From assembly GCF_024397915.1 (NCBI RefSeq), contig NZ_CP073347.1, positions 2,976,001 to 3,040,000 of the forward strand: a DNA stretch of 64,000 nt. The letters run 5' to 3'. Source of the stretch: Marinobacterium rhizophilum. Its GTDB lineage: Bacteria > Pseudomonadota > Gammaproteobacteria > Pseudomonadales > Balneatricaceae. Positions 1 through 13,008 of the stretch are shown one piece after another. The position numbers were made by a program, and so were the translations under genes. Each line of letters opens with the position of its first letter. The first letter of the stretch is position 1. The notes under the pieces are model-generated. The model worked only from the letters and a program-made list of their open reading frames with translations. It did not search any database and had not been told where the DNA came from.

Positions 1-880
1 TCAGGCCCAGCGCAGCAGCCAGCGACGGATCCTGCCCGGTCAGCATGCGGAAGCTGTCGGGCATGACATTTTCCTGCACCAGCGGCACTTCACCGCCGTG
101 GCGGTTGATTGCATAGGCCGTGGTATATTTCCAGGGCCATACCTTGCCCAGTGACCCCAGCATAAAGCCCCCCAGCAACGCCAGGGTGGTCGCCCGGTGA
201 TGGCAAAAGGCCCAGTCCAGCACGCGGGAAAACGCCAGCAGGCCAAGGGCGCAACCGGCGCCAAACAGCCCCAGCGTGGCGAACTCCAGCCCCTGAATGG
301 CCAGCATGATGGGGGTATACATCCCCAGTAGCAGCAGAATGAAACTGCCGGAAATGCCCGGCAAGATCATGGCGCAGATCGCGATCATGCCGCTGAAAAA
401 CACGAACAGTGAAGTGGCCTCAAGCGCGGAAGGCGTCACCTGGGTAATGGCATAGGCGACAACGGCGCCTGTCGCAAAAGCCACCAGTACGCTGCTGTGC
501 CACTCGGGCACCGTGCGGCACAGGCTCCACATCGATGCGACGATCAGGCCAAAGAAGAAGGACCAGAGCAACGGTGCCTGGGTCTCCAGCAGGAACAACA
601 CCAGGTGCGACAGGCTCAGCAGACTCAGCAGAATACCGCCGAGCAGCACCAGCAAAAAGGTGCCGTTTACATGCCGCCAGGCCGCCATCGGCCCCTGGGT
701 GAACAGCAGGCGCAACGCCGCAATGTCAAAGCTGCGCAGTGAGTGGATAAGTTCTTCGTAAATACCGGTAATGAAGGCGATGGTCCCGCCGGATACACCC
801 GGAACGGCATCAGCCGCTCCCATCAACATTCCCTTTACGGCCAGCAACAGGTATTGGAACCCATTACGCGACTGCTTCAT
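1..880 (-). CDS. DUF368 family membrane protein, 3' end outside window
   Basis: A polytopic inner-membrane protein of the DUF368 family, whose members have been linked to undecaprenyl-phosphate recycling; that role is family knowledge and not shown here. The frame opens at ATG 880 with MKQSRNGFQYLLLAVKGMLM, followed by the family signature ADAVPGVSGGTIAFITGIY at about residues 20-40, and a second glycine-rich repeat, ILPGISGSFILLLLGMY, further on. Several hydrophobic segments fit 7-8 membrane spans. The frame has no stop before position 1, so only the last few residues are missing. It starts 10 bp after the pcm start-side neighbour's stop, co-directional. In many relatives nlpD and rpoS follow pcm; here DUF368 does. 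Confidence 0.85.
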   Translation of the reverse strand, partial: MKQSRNGFQYLLLAVKGMLMGAADAVPGVSGGTIAFITGIYEELIHSLRSFDIAALRLLFTQGPMAAWRHVNGTFLLVLLGGILLSLLSLSHLVLFLLETQAPLLWSFFFGLIVASMWSLCRTVPEWHSSVLVAFATGAVVAYAITQVTPSALEATSLFVFFSGMIAICAMILPGISGSFILLLLGMYTPIMLAIQGLEFATLGLFGAGCALGLLAFSRVLDWAFCHHRATTLALLGGFMLGSLGKVWPWKYTTAYAINRHGGEVPLVQENVMPDSFRMLTGQDPSLAAALGL

Positions 881-890
881 GCTTGCTTCC

Positions 891-1559
891 TTAACGAATA
901 GTGCCACTTACCAGGGGAACGAATTTCACCGCCAGCAATTCCTGAGTTTCAAACTGGGTCTCGCCGGTGCGGCGGATGCGTTTTAGCTTCTGCCCGCCAC
1001 TCCCCCCGACCGGAATAACCAGCCGGCCACCGACAGCCAGCTGCGCAAGCAGCTCATCGGGAACGCTTTCCGGCGCCGCCGTAACCAGAATGCCATCGAA
1101 AGGCGCCTGGGCCGGCCAGCCCATGCCGCCGTCACTGTGACGCAGCTGGGCATTGTGCAGTTTCAGCAGGCTCATGCGCTTGCGGGCTTTTTCCTGCAAG
1201 GGCCGGATCCGCTCCAGGCTGTAAACATGCCCCACCAGCGGCGCCAGCACCGCCGTCTGGTAGCCCGAACCCGTGCCCACTTCCAGCACCTTTTCACAGG
1301 GACCATCCTCGAGCAGCAGCTCGGTCATGCGCGCCACTATATAGGGCTGGGAAATCGTCTGGTTGAAACCAATGGGCAGCGCCGTATCTTCATAAGCACG
1401 GTGCGCCAGGGCTTCATCGATAAAAATGTGCCGCGGCGTGTCCCGAATAACATCCAGCACCGCCTCGTTGGCAATGCCCTGCTCGCGCAGGCGCTGGATC
1501 AGGCGTTCGCGGGTCCGCCTGGAGGTCATGCCGATACCCTGCAGGTTTACATCACTCAC
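891..1559 (-). CDS. pcm: Protein-L-isoaspartate O-methyltransferase
   Basis: SAM-dependent methyltransferase that methylates L-isoaspartyl residues in damaged cytoplasmic proteins so that they revert to aspartate. The SAM-binding motif VLEVGTGSGYQTA lies at residues 91-103 and the family motif TISQPYIVARMTELL at 68-82. The 222-residue length fits the family. The start is GTG at 1559, overlapping the surE stop by 4 bp (GTGA), with a strong GAGGAG ribosome site 5 bases before it inside surE. An internal ATG at codon 11 is the alternative but has a weaker ribosome site. It forms the usual truD-surE-pcm stress-survival cluster. Confidence 0.95.
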   Translation of the reverse strand: MSDVNLQGIGMTSRRTRERLIQRLREQGIANEAVLDVIRDTPRHIFIDEALAHRAYEDTALPIGFNQTISQPYIVARMTELLLEDGPCEKVLEVGTGSGYQTAVLAPLVGHVYSLERIRPLQEKARKRMSLLKLHNAQLRHSDGGMGWPAQAPFDGILVTAAPESVPDELLAQLAVGGRLVIPVGGSGGQKLKRIRRTGETQFETQELLAVKFVPLVSGTIR

Positions 1560-2308
1560 TGCGACTCCTCTAACCAGCTGGCCAGGGCATCCATGCCGGC
1601 ATACTGAGTCATGTCGATCTGAATCGGGGTAATGGAAACAAAGCCCTGCTCAACGGCATAGAAGTCTGTGCCAGGCTCGCGATCCGCAACCTGACCCGCG
1701 CCCGCAACCCAGTAACGGGTACAACCACGCGGGTCAACCGATGCCACAGGACCGCTGGCCATTTCACGGTGACCCAGGCGCGTCACGTGCACACCCTTGA
1801 TCTCGCCCATGGCCAGGTCCGGCACATTGACATTCAGTACCGTGCGCGGCGCCAGGTTCAGATCCTGGATGTCACGCACCAGGTTGGCGACCACCTCGGC
1901 TGCGGTGGCGTAATGCTCCGGCTGGTGCCCGGCCAGGGACACCGCTATGGGCGGCAGCGACATCGATCGCCCTTCGGTGGCCGCCGCAACGGTACCGGAA
2001 TAGAGCACATCATCACCGAGGTTGGAACCGGCATTGATACCGGACACCACCAGGTCCGGCACCATGCCGAAAATCCCGCACACACCCATATGCACACAGT
2101 CGGTCGGCGTGCCATTGAGGCTGATAAAACCGTTGTGGTGGTGGTGGGCTTCCAGCGGGCGATCCAGGGTAAGGGAGTTGCTGGCACCACTGCGGTTGCG
2201 ATCCGGTGCAATCACCTGGATCTCGGCAACCTTGGCAAGGGCTTCGGCCAGGGCGGCAAGGCCTGGGGCATAAACCCCGTCATCATTGGATATCAGTACT
2301 TTAATCAT
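1556..2308 (-). CDS. surE: 5'/3'-nucleotidase SurE
   Basis: Metal-dependent survival nucleotidase that hydrolyses nucleoside 5'- and 3'-monophosphates in the cytoplasm. The N-terminus MIKVLISNDDGVYAPGL carries the metal-binding Asp pair at residues 9-10. The second metal and substrate motif VVSGINAGSNLGDDVLYSGT follows at about residues 88-107. Length is 250 residues, normal for the family. The ATG lies inside the last codons of truD, an 8-bp overlap, and the 3' end overlaps pcm by 4 bp, so truD-surE-pcm are translationally coupled. No separate ribosome site is obvious, consistent with coupling. Confidence 0.97.
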   Translation of the reverse strand: MIKVLISNDDGVYAPGLAALAEALAKVAEIQVIAPDRNRSGASNSLTLDRPLEAHHHHNGFISLNGTPTDCVHMGVCGIFGMVPDLVVSGINAGSNLGDDVLYSGTVAAATEGRSMSLPPIAVSLAGHQPEHYATAAEVVANLVRDIQDLNLAPRTVLNVNVPDLAMGEIKGVHVTRLGHREMASGPVASVDPRGCTRYWVAGAGQVADREPGTDFYAVEQGFVSITPIQIDMTQYAGMDALASWLEESQ

Positions 2309-3371
2309 CAGTATTCGGGCCTGTCGCGGGGCGGGCTACACGAAAATGGCACAGCTCCCGTAACACACTGGTGGCAAAAGCACCGGACGGAAGCTCAAAT
2401 TCAAGCCAGCATTGTCGGTCAGATTCGCGTTGCATCGCAAGTCCCTGTGGCCGCAGCCGCAAACTGCGACGCTCCGAGCGCAGCCCAAGCTGGGCCAGAT
2501 CATCAATCAGCGACTGCCAGCCAGCCAGGGTTTCGGTCTCCCAGGCCTCGGCCTGACCAGCCAGCAGACGCCCGGCGCTGCCAGGCATCGGACCGGTCAG
2601 ATCCAGATCGCCAGTACCCAGGCGCCGCGCCAGCTCATCAAGCCCGGTTTCGGCAGTGAAGCAGCTGTGACTTCCATCCAGCATCAGCACATCGCCGGGC
2701 ATGATGCTCGCCCAACGCTGTTCGGCAATACGCTGGCTCAGCAGGTGGTTGAACAGCCAGGAGCGAACTGCCGACAGGTAGAGGCCTTTCTTGTGGCGCT
2801 GACGCTCCTTCAATTCACCTCGAATAAGCGCCACACCCTTGTGGATATTGCCAAAACCAAAGCCGAAGCGCTGCTCACCAAAGTAGTTCGGCACACCCTC
2901 GGCCAGCAGCGCAAAGCGTCGCTCCAGCGCATCCATATCGCTCACCTCGCGCAAACGCAGGCGAAAGCGATTGCCGCGGTGCACACCCAGGCGCAACTTG
3001 CGCGGATGGCGCACGGCCTTGAGCACTTCAACACTGTCGCCGCCGAACAGGCTCCAGGTCATGTTGCGGTGCACACCCAGCCGGATGCAGAACCATTGCT
3101 CGGTAATGGCGTGACGATCCTTCTTGCCGGAATAACTGACTTCACGCGGCGAGACCTGGCAGAAACCGGCCAGCTGGCGCGCAACCCAGTCGGTATTTTC
3201 GCCATTCTTGCGGATATACAGAAAAACATGCTCGCCTTCACCTTCGGGTTCGAAACCCAGTTGCTCGAAGACCTGAAAATCTGCGTGTTCGTGCCGTATC
3301 TCGGCACTGATGGCCGGCTCGCCGTGGAGCCAGGTAAAGTCGGTGGGAAACTGCAATATATCGGGGGTCAT
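2301..3371 (-). CDS. truD: tRNA pseudouridine(13) synthase TruD
   Basis: Isomerises uridine 13 of tRNA to pseudouridine, in particular tRNA-Glu. The catalytic motif SYSGKKDRHAITEQW contains the presumed catalytic aspartate at residue 85, matching the TruD family, and NYFGEQRFGFG is the characteristic substrate-loop motif near residue 175. Length is 356 residues, typical. The start codon overlaps the ftsB stop by 4 bp (ATGA). In most gammaproteobacteria ispD and ispF lie between ftsB and truD; both are missing here. Confidence 0.96.
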   Translation of the reverse strand: MTPDILQFPTDFTWLHGEPAISAEIRHEHADFQVFEQLGFEPEGEGEHVFLYIRKNGENTDWVARQLAGFCQVSPREVSYSGKKDRHAITEQWFCIRLGVHRNMTWSLFGGDSVEVLKAVRHPRKLRLGVHRGNRFRLRLREVSDMDALERRFALLAEGVPNYFGEQRFGFGFGNIHKGVALIRGELKERQRHKKGLYLSAVRSWLFNHLLSQRIAEQRWASIMPGDVLMLDGSHSCFTAETGLDELARRLGTGDLDLTGPMPGSAGRLLAGQAEAWETETLAGWQSLIDDLAQLGLRSERRSLRLRPQGLAMQRESDRQCWLEFELPSGAFATSVLRELCHFRVARPATGPNTDD

Positions 3372-3676
3372 TGAGCGGATCCGCTACGGGGTTCAATCAG
3401 CTGAATAAAGGTTTCATCCTCGCGGATCATGCCCATCTCGCTGCGGGCGCGCTCTTCCAGCGCCGCCAGACCTTTTTTAAGGTCCTGCACTTCCGCCTCG
3501 AGCTGGCGGTTTCGCTCCAGCAGCTTTTCGTTATCCTGCTGCTGCGTGCTGATGGACTGGCGCAGTGCCAGCACTTCCCGCAGGTTCGCTTCGCCAAACC
3601 AGAGACGGTACTGCAGTGCGAGCACCAGTACCACCAGGAGGATAATGAGCCAACGAAACAAGATGCACTCCAGCAT
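3368..3676 (-). CDS. ftsB: Cell division protein FtsB
   Basis: Small bitopic divisome protein that forms the FtsQLB complex and helps to activate septal peptidoglycan synthesis. It has 102 residues: a short cytoplasmic tail, one membrane segment (FRWLIILLVVLVLALQYRLW, about 7-26), then a leucine- and glutamine-rich periplasmic coiled coil up to residue 85. The open frame continues upstream to 3856, but the ATG at 3676 gives the family length and places the membrane segment at the N-terminus. It lies 281 bp from eno, after the eno terminator, so it may have its own promoter, and it overlaps truD by 4 bp. Confidence 0.92.
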   Translation of the reverse strand: MLECILFRWLIILLVVLVLALQYRLWFGEANLREVLALRQSISTQQQDNEKLLERNRQLEAEVQDLKKGLAALEERARSEMGMIREDETFIQLIEPRSGSAQ

Positions 3677-3957
3677 GATCCCGGCCCAGGGCCGGACAAA
3701 AATCGACGACAGCCAGGACAAAAGGCAGCCGCGATCCTGATGCCTGACAATGAGTAGGAGAATGTAACACACTCGATGCCACTGTCCCGCCCTTCTTGTC
3801 ACGCCAGGCCATGCCACAGACATGAGAAAACCCCTGCGCGGGGAGCAAACAGGCATTCGCTGCAGCTGATGGGCAAAACGCCCCGTTCACCTGGGGCGAA
3901 CGGGGCGCTGTCTGGGCAAGCACATCGCTCTCGCGGTGCACTTGCCACCGGTCAGGC
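3677..3957. other. eno-ftsB intergenic region
   Basis: No gene is visible. The end near eno carries a strong hairpin (listed separately). Nearer to ftsB, on the minus strand, GGGACA and TACATT separated by 16 bases could form a weak promoter for ftsB (4/6 matches in each box). This is by eye and uncertain. Confidence 0.4.
3875..3907 (-). terminator. Terminator hairpin after eno
   Basis: A perfect 10-bp inverted repeat (CGCCCCGTTC at 3879-3888 and its complement at 3898-3907) with a 9-base loop lies about 50 bp beyond the eno stop. On the minus strand the stem is followed by a short TTTT run, so it fits a Rho-independent terminator with a weak U tract. Confidence 0.7.
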
Positions 3958-5262
<1,305 letters not shown>

Positions 5263-5292
5263 ACTCCTAGTTTATTGTGTGACCTGAAAGCG

Positions 5293-6918
5293 TTACTTGG
5301 CCTGCTGATCCAGCGCAGCCTGAATGAAGCCGCTGAAGAGGCCATGACCATCGCGGGGGGACGAGGTGAACTCCGGATGGAACTGGCAGGCAACAAACCA
5401 GGGATGATCCGGTACTTCGACCACTTCCACCAGTTCGCCGTCGGCGGAACGGCCGGAAATACGCAGGCCCGCCTCTTCCAGCTGAGCCACGTAGTTGTTG
5501 TTCACTTCGTAACGGTGACGGTGACGCTCCACGATACGGGTCGAGCCATAGGCACGCGCCACGTTGGAGTCTTCCAGCAGCTGGCATTCCTGGGCACCCA
5601 GGCGCATGGTACCGCCCAGGTCCACGCTTTCGTCACGCACCTCGACATCGCCATCCGACGTCGTCCACTCGGTAATCAGGCCGATCACCGGGTGCTCGCC
5701 CTTGGGCTCAAATTCGGTGGAGTTGGCGCCGACCAGGCCCGCCACATTGCGGGCATACTCGATCACCGCAACCTGCATGCCCAGGCAGATACCCAGATAG
5801 GGCACCTTGTTTTCACGGGCATACTGCACAGCCTTGATCTTGCCTTCCACGCCACGCTCGCCGAAGCCGCCCGGCACCAGAATGGCACTGACGCCCTTGA
5901 GGACATCGACGCCTTCCTGCTCAACGGTTTCGGAATCGATGTAACGGATCTTGACTTTCTTGCGCGCCTTGATGCCGGCGTGCGAGATCGATTCGATCAG
6001 CGACTTGTAGGCATCCAGCAGCTCCATGTACTTGCCGACCATGGCGATGGTCACCTCGCCATCCGGGTTCAGGTGCGCATCGGCCACCTGATCCCACTCG
6101 CTCAGATCCGCCGGCGGGCAATCAAGGTGGAAGCGCTCGACGACGATATCGTCAAGGTTCTGGTCCTTGAGCATGCGCGGAATGGTGTAGATGGTATTGG
6201 CGTCCGGCAGGGAAATAACCGCACGCTCTTCCACGTTGGTAAACATGGACAGCTTGCGACGGGAGGACACCGGCAGCGGCTGTTCGGAGCGACATACCAG
6301 GATATCCGGCTGGATACCGATGGAACGCAGCTCTTTCACCGAGTGTTGCGTCGGCTTGGTTTTGGTCTCACCGGCGGTCGCGATGTAAGGCACCAGGGTC
6401 AGGTGCATGAAGAGCGCGCGGGAAAAGCCCAGCTCCGCTTTCAGCTGACGCACGGCTTCGAGGAAGGGCAGCGATTCGATATCGCCGACAGTACCGCCGA
6501 TCTCGACCAGCGCCACGTCCGCATCACCGGCACCCTCGATCACGCGACGCTTGATCTCGTCGGTGATGTGCGGAATGACCTGAACAGTACCGCCCAGGTA
6601 GTCGCCGCGGCGTTCTTTCAGCAGTACATGCTGATAGACACGGCCGGTGGTGAAATTGTTGCGACGGCCCATCGTGGTACGAATGAAACGCTCGTAGTGA
6701 CCCAGATCCAGGTCAGTTTCGGCGCCATCTTCGGTCACGAACACCTCACCATGCTGAAACGGGCTCATGGTGCCTGGATCGACGTTAATATACGGATCCA
6801 GCTTGAGCATGGTGACTTTCACACCTCGGGCCTCAAGAATGGCAGCCAAGGAAGCGGATGCAATGCCTTTGCCCAGCGAGGACACAACACCACCGGTGAC
6901 GAAAATGTAACGCGTCAT
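5293..6918 (-). CDS. pyrG: CTP synthase
   Basis: ATP- and glutamine-dependent amination of UTP to CTP. The N-terminal synthetase domain starts MTRYIFVTGGVVSSLGKGI with its ATP-binding loop at 10-18. The C-terminal class I glutamine amidotransferase domain has the nucleophile motif YLGICLGMQVAVIEYARN near residue 380 and the His-Glu pair in CQFHPEFTSSP near the end. Length 541 is normal. A 191-bp gap to tilS contains a candidate promoter. CTP feeds cdsA and kdsB-type reactions, which fits the lipid genes of this cluster. Confidence 0.98.
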   Translation of the reverse strand: MTRYIFVTGGVVSSLGKGIASASLAAILEARGVKVTMLKLDPYINVDPGTMSPFQHGEVFVTEDGAETDLDLGHYERFIRTTMGRRNNFTTGRVYQHVLLKERRGDYLGGTVQVIPHITDEIKRRVIEGAGDADVALVEIGGTVGDIESLPFLEAVRQLKAELGFSRALFMHLTLVPYIATAGETKTKPTQHSVKELRSIGIQPDILVCRSEQPLPVSSRRKLSMFTNVEERAVISLPDANTIYTIPRMLKDQNLDDIVVERFHLDCPPADLSEWDQVADAHLNPDGEVTIAMVGKYMELLDAYKSLIESISHAGIKARKKVKIRYIDSETVEQEGVDVLKGVSAILVPGGFGERGVEGKIKAVQYARENKVPYLGICLGMQVAVIEYARNVAGLVGANSTEFEPKGEHPVIGLITEWTTSDGDVEVRDESVDLGGTMRLGAQECQLLEDSNVARAYGSTRIVERHRHRYEVNNNYVAQLEEAGLRISGRSADGELVEVVEVPDHPWFVACQFHPEFTSSPRDGHGLFSGFIQAALDQQAK

Positions 6919-6982
6919 GCAAAACCTGTATGGTCGAAGGTTGAATAAAAGCGGGAAAATTACGAGCTCGAGATGGGGCTAC

Positions 6983-7011
6983 AGGATAGCAAAAGCCCCC
7001 CCTGCAGACAA
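6983..7011 (-). promoter_or_regulatory. Candidate sigma-70 promoter for pyrG
   Basis: On the minus strand TTGTCT (7006-7011) and TATCCT (6983-6988) are separated by exactly 17 bases. This is in the only sizeable gap of this part of the cluster, about 65 bp before the pyrG start. The spacer holds a run of seven G residues. Recognised by eye only. Confidence 0.5.
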
Positions 7012-7109
7012 TCGGAACCTTGCCGTGACTCTAGCCCGACACACCGACACCTGCGCGACTGACGTAGCGCCAGAAACCTGTACCTGTGCAGCAGCAGCGG
7101 ATCGTATTT

Positions 7110-8417
7110 TCAGCCTGGGCACCAGCCCAGCACGTAGCCGTCCTCTGCGGGCCGGGCCTGCCAGCCCTCACATACCCAGAGCCCGGGGGCGGCAACGATC
7201 TCATCACCGCACACCAGCAGCGGCCAGGCATTGCGCTGCCAGGGCAGCACCCCGTACTCCTGGAACAGTTTTTTCAGCGGATGTGATCCGCTACGCCCTG
7301 CCGGCCGACAGCGCTCGCCCTCGCGCCGGTAGCGCAGACCCAGGCCCTCCAGGGTACGCAGTGCCGGCCGGGAGACAGTGTTCACAGCCGAAATCGATAA
7401 CAGGCCCTGCTGCAGCGCAATCTCGCCGGGCGCCAGTGCAACCCGGGCCAGTACAGCGGACGGCGTGACCTTGAGCGGTGCCTGCACATACAGGTCGCCC
7501 CGGTAACGCCGCAGCGCGTGCTCGCCGAGCTGCAGCTGTGGCTGACGATCCGACCCGGCCTGCAACAGTTCCTGCTCGATGCGCTCCAGCAGCGGCCCGT
7601 TGACGGTCACGCCGGTCCGCGCGCCCAGCCAGTAACGCAGCAGGTTTCGCTGACGCGCCGCAGACAGCTGGCCAAGCAGCCCACCGGCCAGGCCGGCTCG
7701 GTCATTGAGACAGGCCTTGAGATCGGCCCGCGCCAACTCTTCCAGCAGGCCCGCGGTTTCGTCCAGCAGGCCCGCACTCAACCCCATGCGCGCCGGTGCA
7801 TCGGGCCAGCGCTGCATCAGCGGTGCCAGCACGCGATGACGGACAAAGTTGCGATCGTATTCAAGCGCGCTGTTGGACGGGTCATTCACCCAGTCCAGCC
7901 CCTGGTGCCTCGCCCAGTCGCTGAGCTCGAGCCGGCTGACGCCCAGCAGCGGACGCAGCAGTCGCGCCTCGCCGAGCGCTCGCTGGCGCGGCATGCCCGC
8001 CAGGCCTCTGGCACCGGCACCGCGCATCAGGCGCAGCAGCAGGGTCTCGGCCTGGTCATCAGCATGATGACCCAGCAGCAGCAGATCGCCAGCCCCGAGC
8101 TCCGCCATAAAGGCGGCATAGCGCGCCTGCCGCGCATCGGCTTCCGAGGCCGACGTCGGTGCCACATCAAGCACCCGAATGGCCACGCCCAGCGCGGCGG
8201 CCTGCTCAACGGCATGTGCCGCCCAGGCATCGGACTCGCTCTGCAAATGGTGGTTTACATGCAGCAACAGCAGACGGGAAGGGTCCAGCACCCGGGCGGC
8301 CAGTTCCGCCAGCACCCGGGAATCCAGTCCGCCGCTATAGCCGATCAGCCAGCGGCGGACATCCGTGACGCCTGCCAGTTGCCGCTCGAACTCTCGCTGC
8401 AGGGCATCGGCCGGCAT
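7110..8417 (-). CDS. tilS: tRNA(Ile)-lysidine synthase TilS
   Basis: ATP-dependent ligation of lysine to C34 of the CAU-anticodon tRNA-Ile, which changes its specificity from Met to Ile codons. The PP-loop ATP-binding motif IGYSGGLDSRVL is at residues 25-36, with HVNHHLQSESDAW after it and GHHADDQAETLLLRLMRGAG near residue 120, all family signatures. The 435 residues include the C-terminal TilS domain. It follows accA after 10 bp and is the last gene before the gap that leads to pyrG. Confidence 0.95.
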   Translation of the reverse strand: MPADALQREFERQLAGVTDVRRWLIGYSGGLDSRVLAELAARVLDPSRLLLLHVNHHLQSESDAWAAHAVEQAAALGVAIRVLDVAPTSASEADARQARYAAFMAELGAGDLLLLGHHADDQAETLLLRLMRGAGARGLAGMPRQRALGEARLLRPLLGVSRLELSDWARHQGLDWVNDPSNSALEYDRNFVRHRVLAPLMQRWPDAPARMGLSAGLLDETAGLLEELARADLKACLNDRAGLAGGLLGQLSAARQRNLLRYWLGARTGVTVNGPLLERIEQELLQAGSDRQPQLQLGEHALRRYRGDLYVQAPLKVTPSAVLARVALAPGEIALQQGLLSISAVNTVSRPALRTLEGLGLRYRREGERCRPAGRSGSHPLKKLFQEYGVLPWQRNAWPLLVCGDEIVAAPGLWVCEGWQARPAEDGYVLGWCPG

Positions 8418-8427
8418 CCGGGTTGGA

Positions 8428-9384
8428 TCAGTCGCGGCTCAAGCCGTAGGACATCAGGCGCTCGTAACGACGTGCCAGCAGCTCTTCGATGGGCAGGGCT
8501 TCAAATTTTTCCAGCGCCGTCAGCAGCTCGAGCTTCAGGTTCGCTGCGGTCAGGGCCGGGTCGCGATGCGCTCCGCCCAGCGGCTCGCTGACCACCTGGT
8601 CCACCAGCCCCAGCTCATGCAGGCGCTCGGAGGTGATGCCCATGGCCTTGGCCGCATCCGCGGCACGCTCGGCGCTTTTCCACAGGATGGACGCGCAGCC
8701 TTCGGGGGAAATAACCGAGTAGGTGGAGTACTGCAGCATCAGCAGCTTGTCACAGACACCGATCGCCAGAGCACCACCGGAGCCACCTTCACCCACCACG
8801 GTCGAGATAATCGGCGTTTTCAGGCAGGACATCTTCGCCAGGTTGAAGGCGATGGCCTCGGACTGGCCCCGCTCCTCGGCATCAATACCCGGGTAGGCGC
8901 CCGGCGTGTCGATAAAGGTCAGCACCGGCATCTTGAAGCGCTCGCCCATCTCCATGATGCGCAGCGCCTTGCGATAGCCTTCCGGACGGGGCATGCCGAA
9001 ATTGCGACGGATCTTTTCCTTGGTCTCGCGGCCTTTCTGGTGACCGATCACCACAACAGGCTTGCCTTCCAGGCGGGCAATGCCGCCGACGATGGCCGCG
9101 TCATCGGCAAAGTGCCGGTCGCCGTGAATTTCATCAAAATCTTCGAACAGGTGGCGTACGTAATCGAGGGTGTAGGGGCGCTTGGGATGGCGCGCCAGCT
9201 GCGAAACCTGCCAGGCCGAGAGGTTGGAGAAAATGGACGCGGTCAGGTTGCGACTCTTCTCCTTCAGCTTGCCAAGCTCTTCCGACAGGTTGATGTCGCT
9301 GTCATCGCCGACATGACGCAGCTCTTCGATCTTCGCTTCCAGTTCAGCAATGGGCTGTTCGAATTCGAGGTAATTCGGGTTCAT
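8428..9384 (-). CDS. accA: Acetyl-CoA carboxylase carboxyltransferase subunit alpha
   Basis: Alpha subunit of the carboxyltransferase that makes malonyl-CoA, the committed step of fatty acid synthesis. The N-terminus NYLEFEQPIAELEAKIEELR and the crotonase-fold motifs GDRHFADDAAIVGGIARL, PVVVIGHQKGRETKE and TPGAYPGIDAEERGQSEAIA are clear. Length 318 matches E. coli (319). It lies downstream of dnaE, as in most gammaproteobacteria, across a 123-bp gap that holds two small hairpins. Confidence 0.98.
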   Translation of the reverse strand: MNPNYLEFEQPIAELEAKIEELRHVGDDSDINLSEELGKLKEKSRNLTASIFSNLSAWQVSQLARHPKRPYTLDYVRHLFEDFDEIHGDRHFADDAAIVGGIARLEGKPVVVIGHQKGRETKEKIRRNFGMPRPEGYRKALRIMEMGERFKMPVLTFIDTPGAYPGIDAEERGQSEAIAFNLAKMSCLKTPIISTVVGEGGSGGALAIGVCDKLLMLQYSTYSVISPEGCASILWKSAERAADAAKAMGITSERLHELGLVDQVVSEPLGGAHRDPALTAANLKLELLTALEKFEALPIEELLARRYERLMSYGLSRD

Positions 9385-9442
9385 TCGCGTCTGCTTCCGC
9401 TCTGCAATTCGGTTACTTGAAGATCATTCTTGAAGAACAATA

Positions 9443-9496
9443 AACGGGCAATTCTACCCGTTGCCTGCCGTGATAACCACCCCGCACATGGCGGGG
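9443..9496 (-). terminator. Possible terminator hairpins between dnaE and accA
   Basis: Two inverted repeats: CCCCGC/GCGGGG at 9480-9496, and AACGGG/CCCGTT at 9443-9462 followed on the minus strand by TATTGTTCTT. The second looks like a weak Rho-independent terminator or attenuator after dnaE. Confidence 0.4.
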
Positions 9497-9507
9497 CGAA
9501 AGCCGTA

Positions 9508-13002
<3,495 letters not shown>

Positions 13003-13008
13003 GGGTAC

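Noticed and set aside
6983..7011. CTP-sensing reiterative transcription control of pyrG through the run of seven G residues
   Set aside because: In Gram-positive pyrG the G run is at the start of the transcript. Here it lies in the promoter spacer, so that mechanism does not fit.
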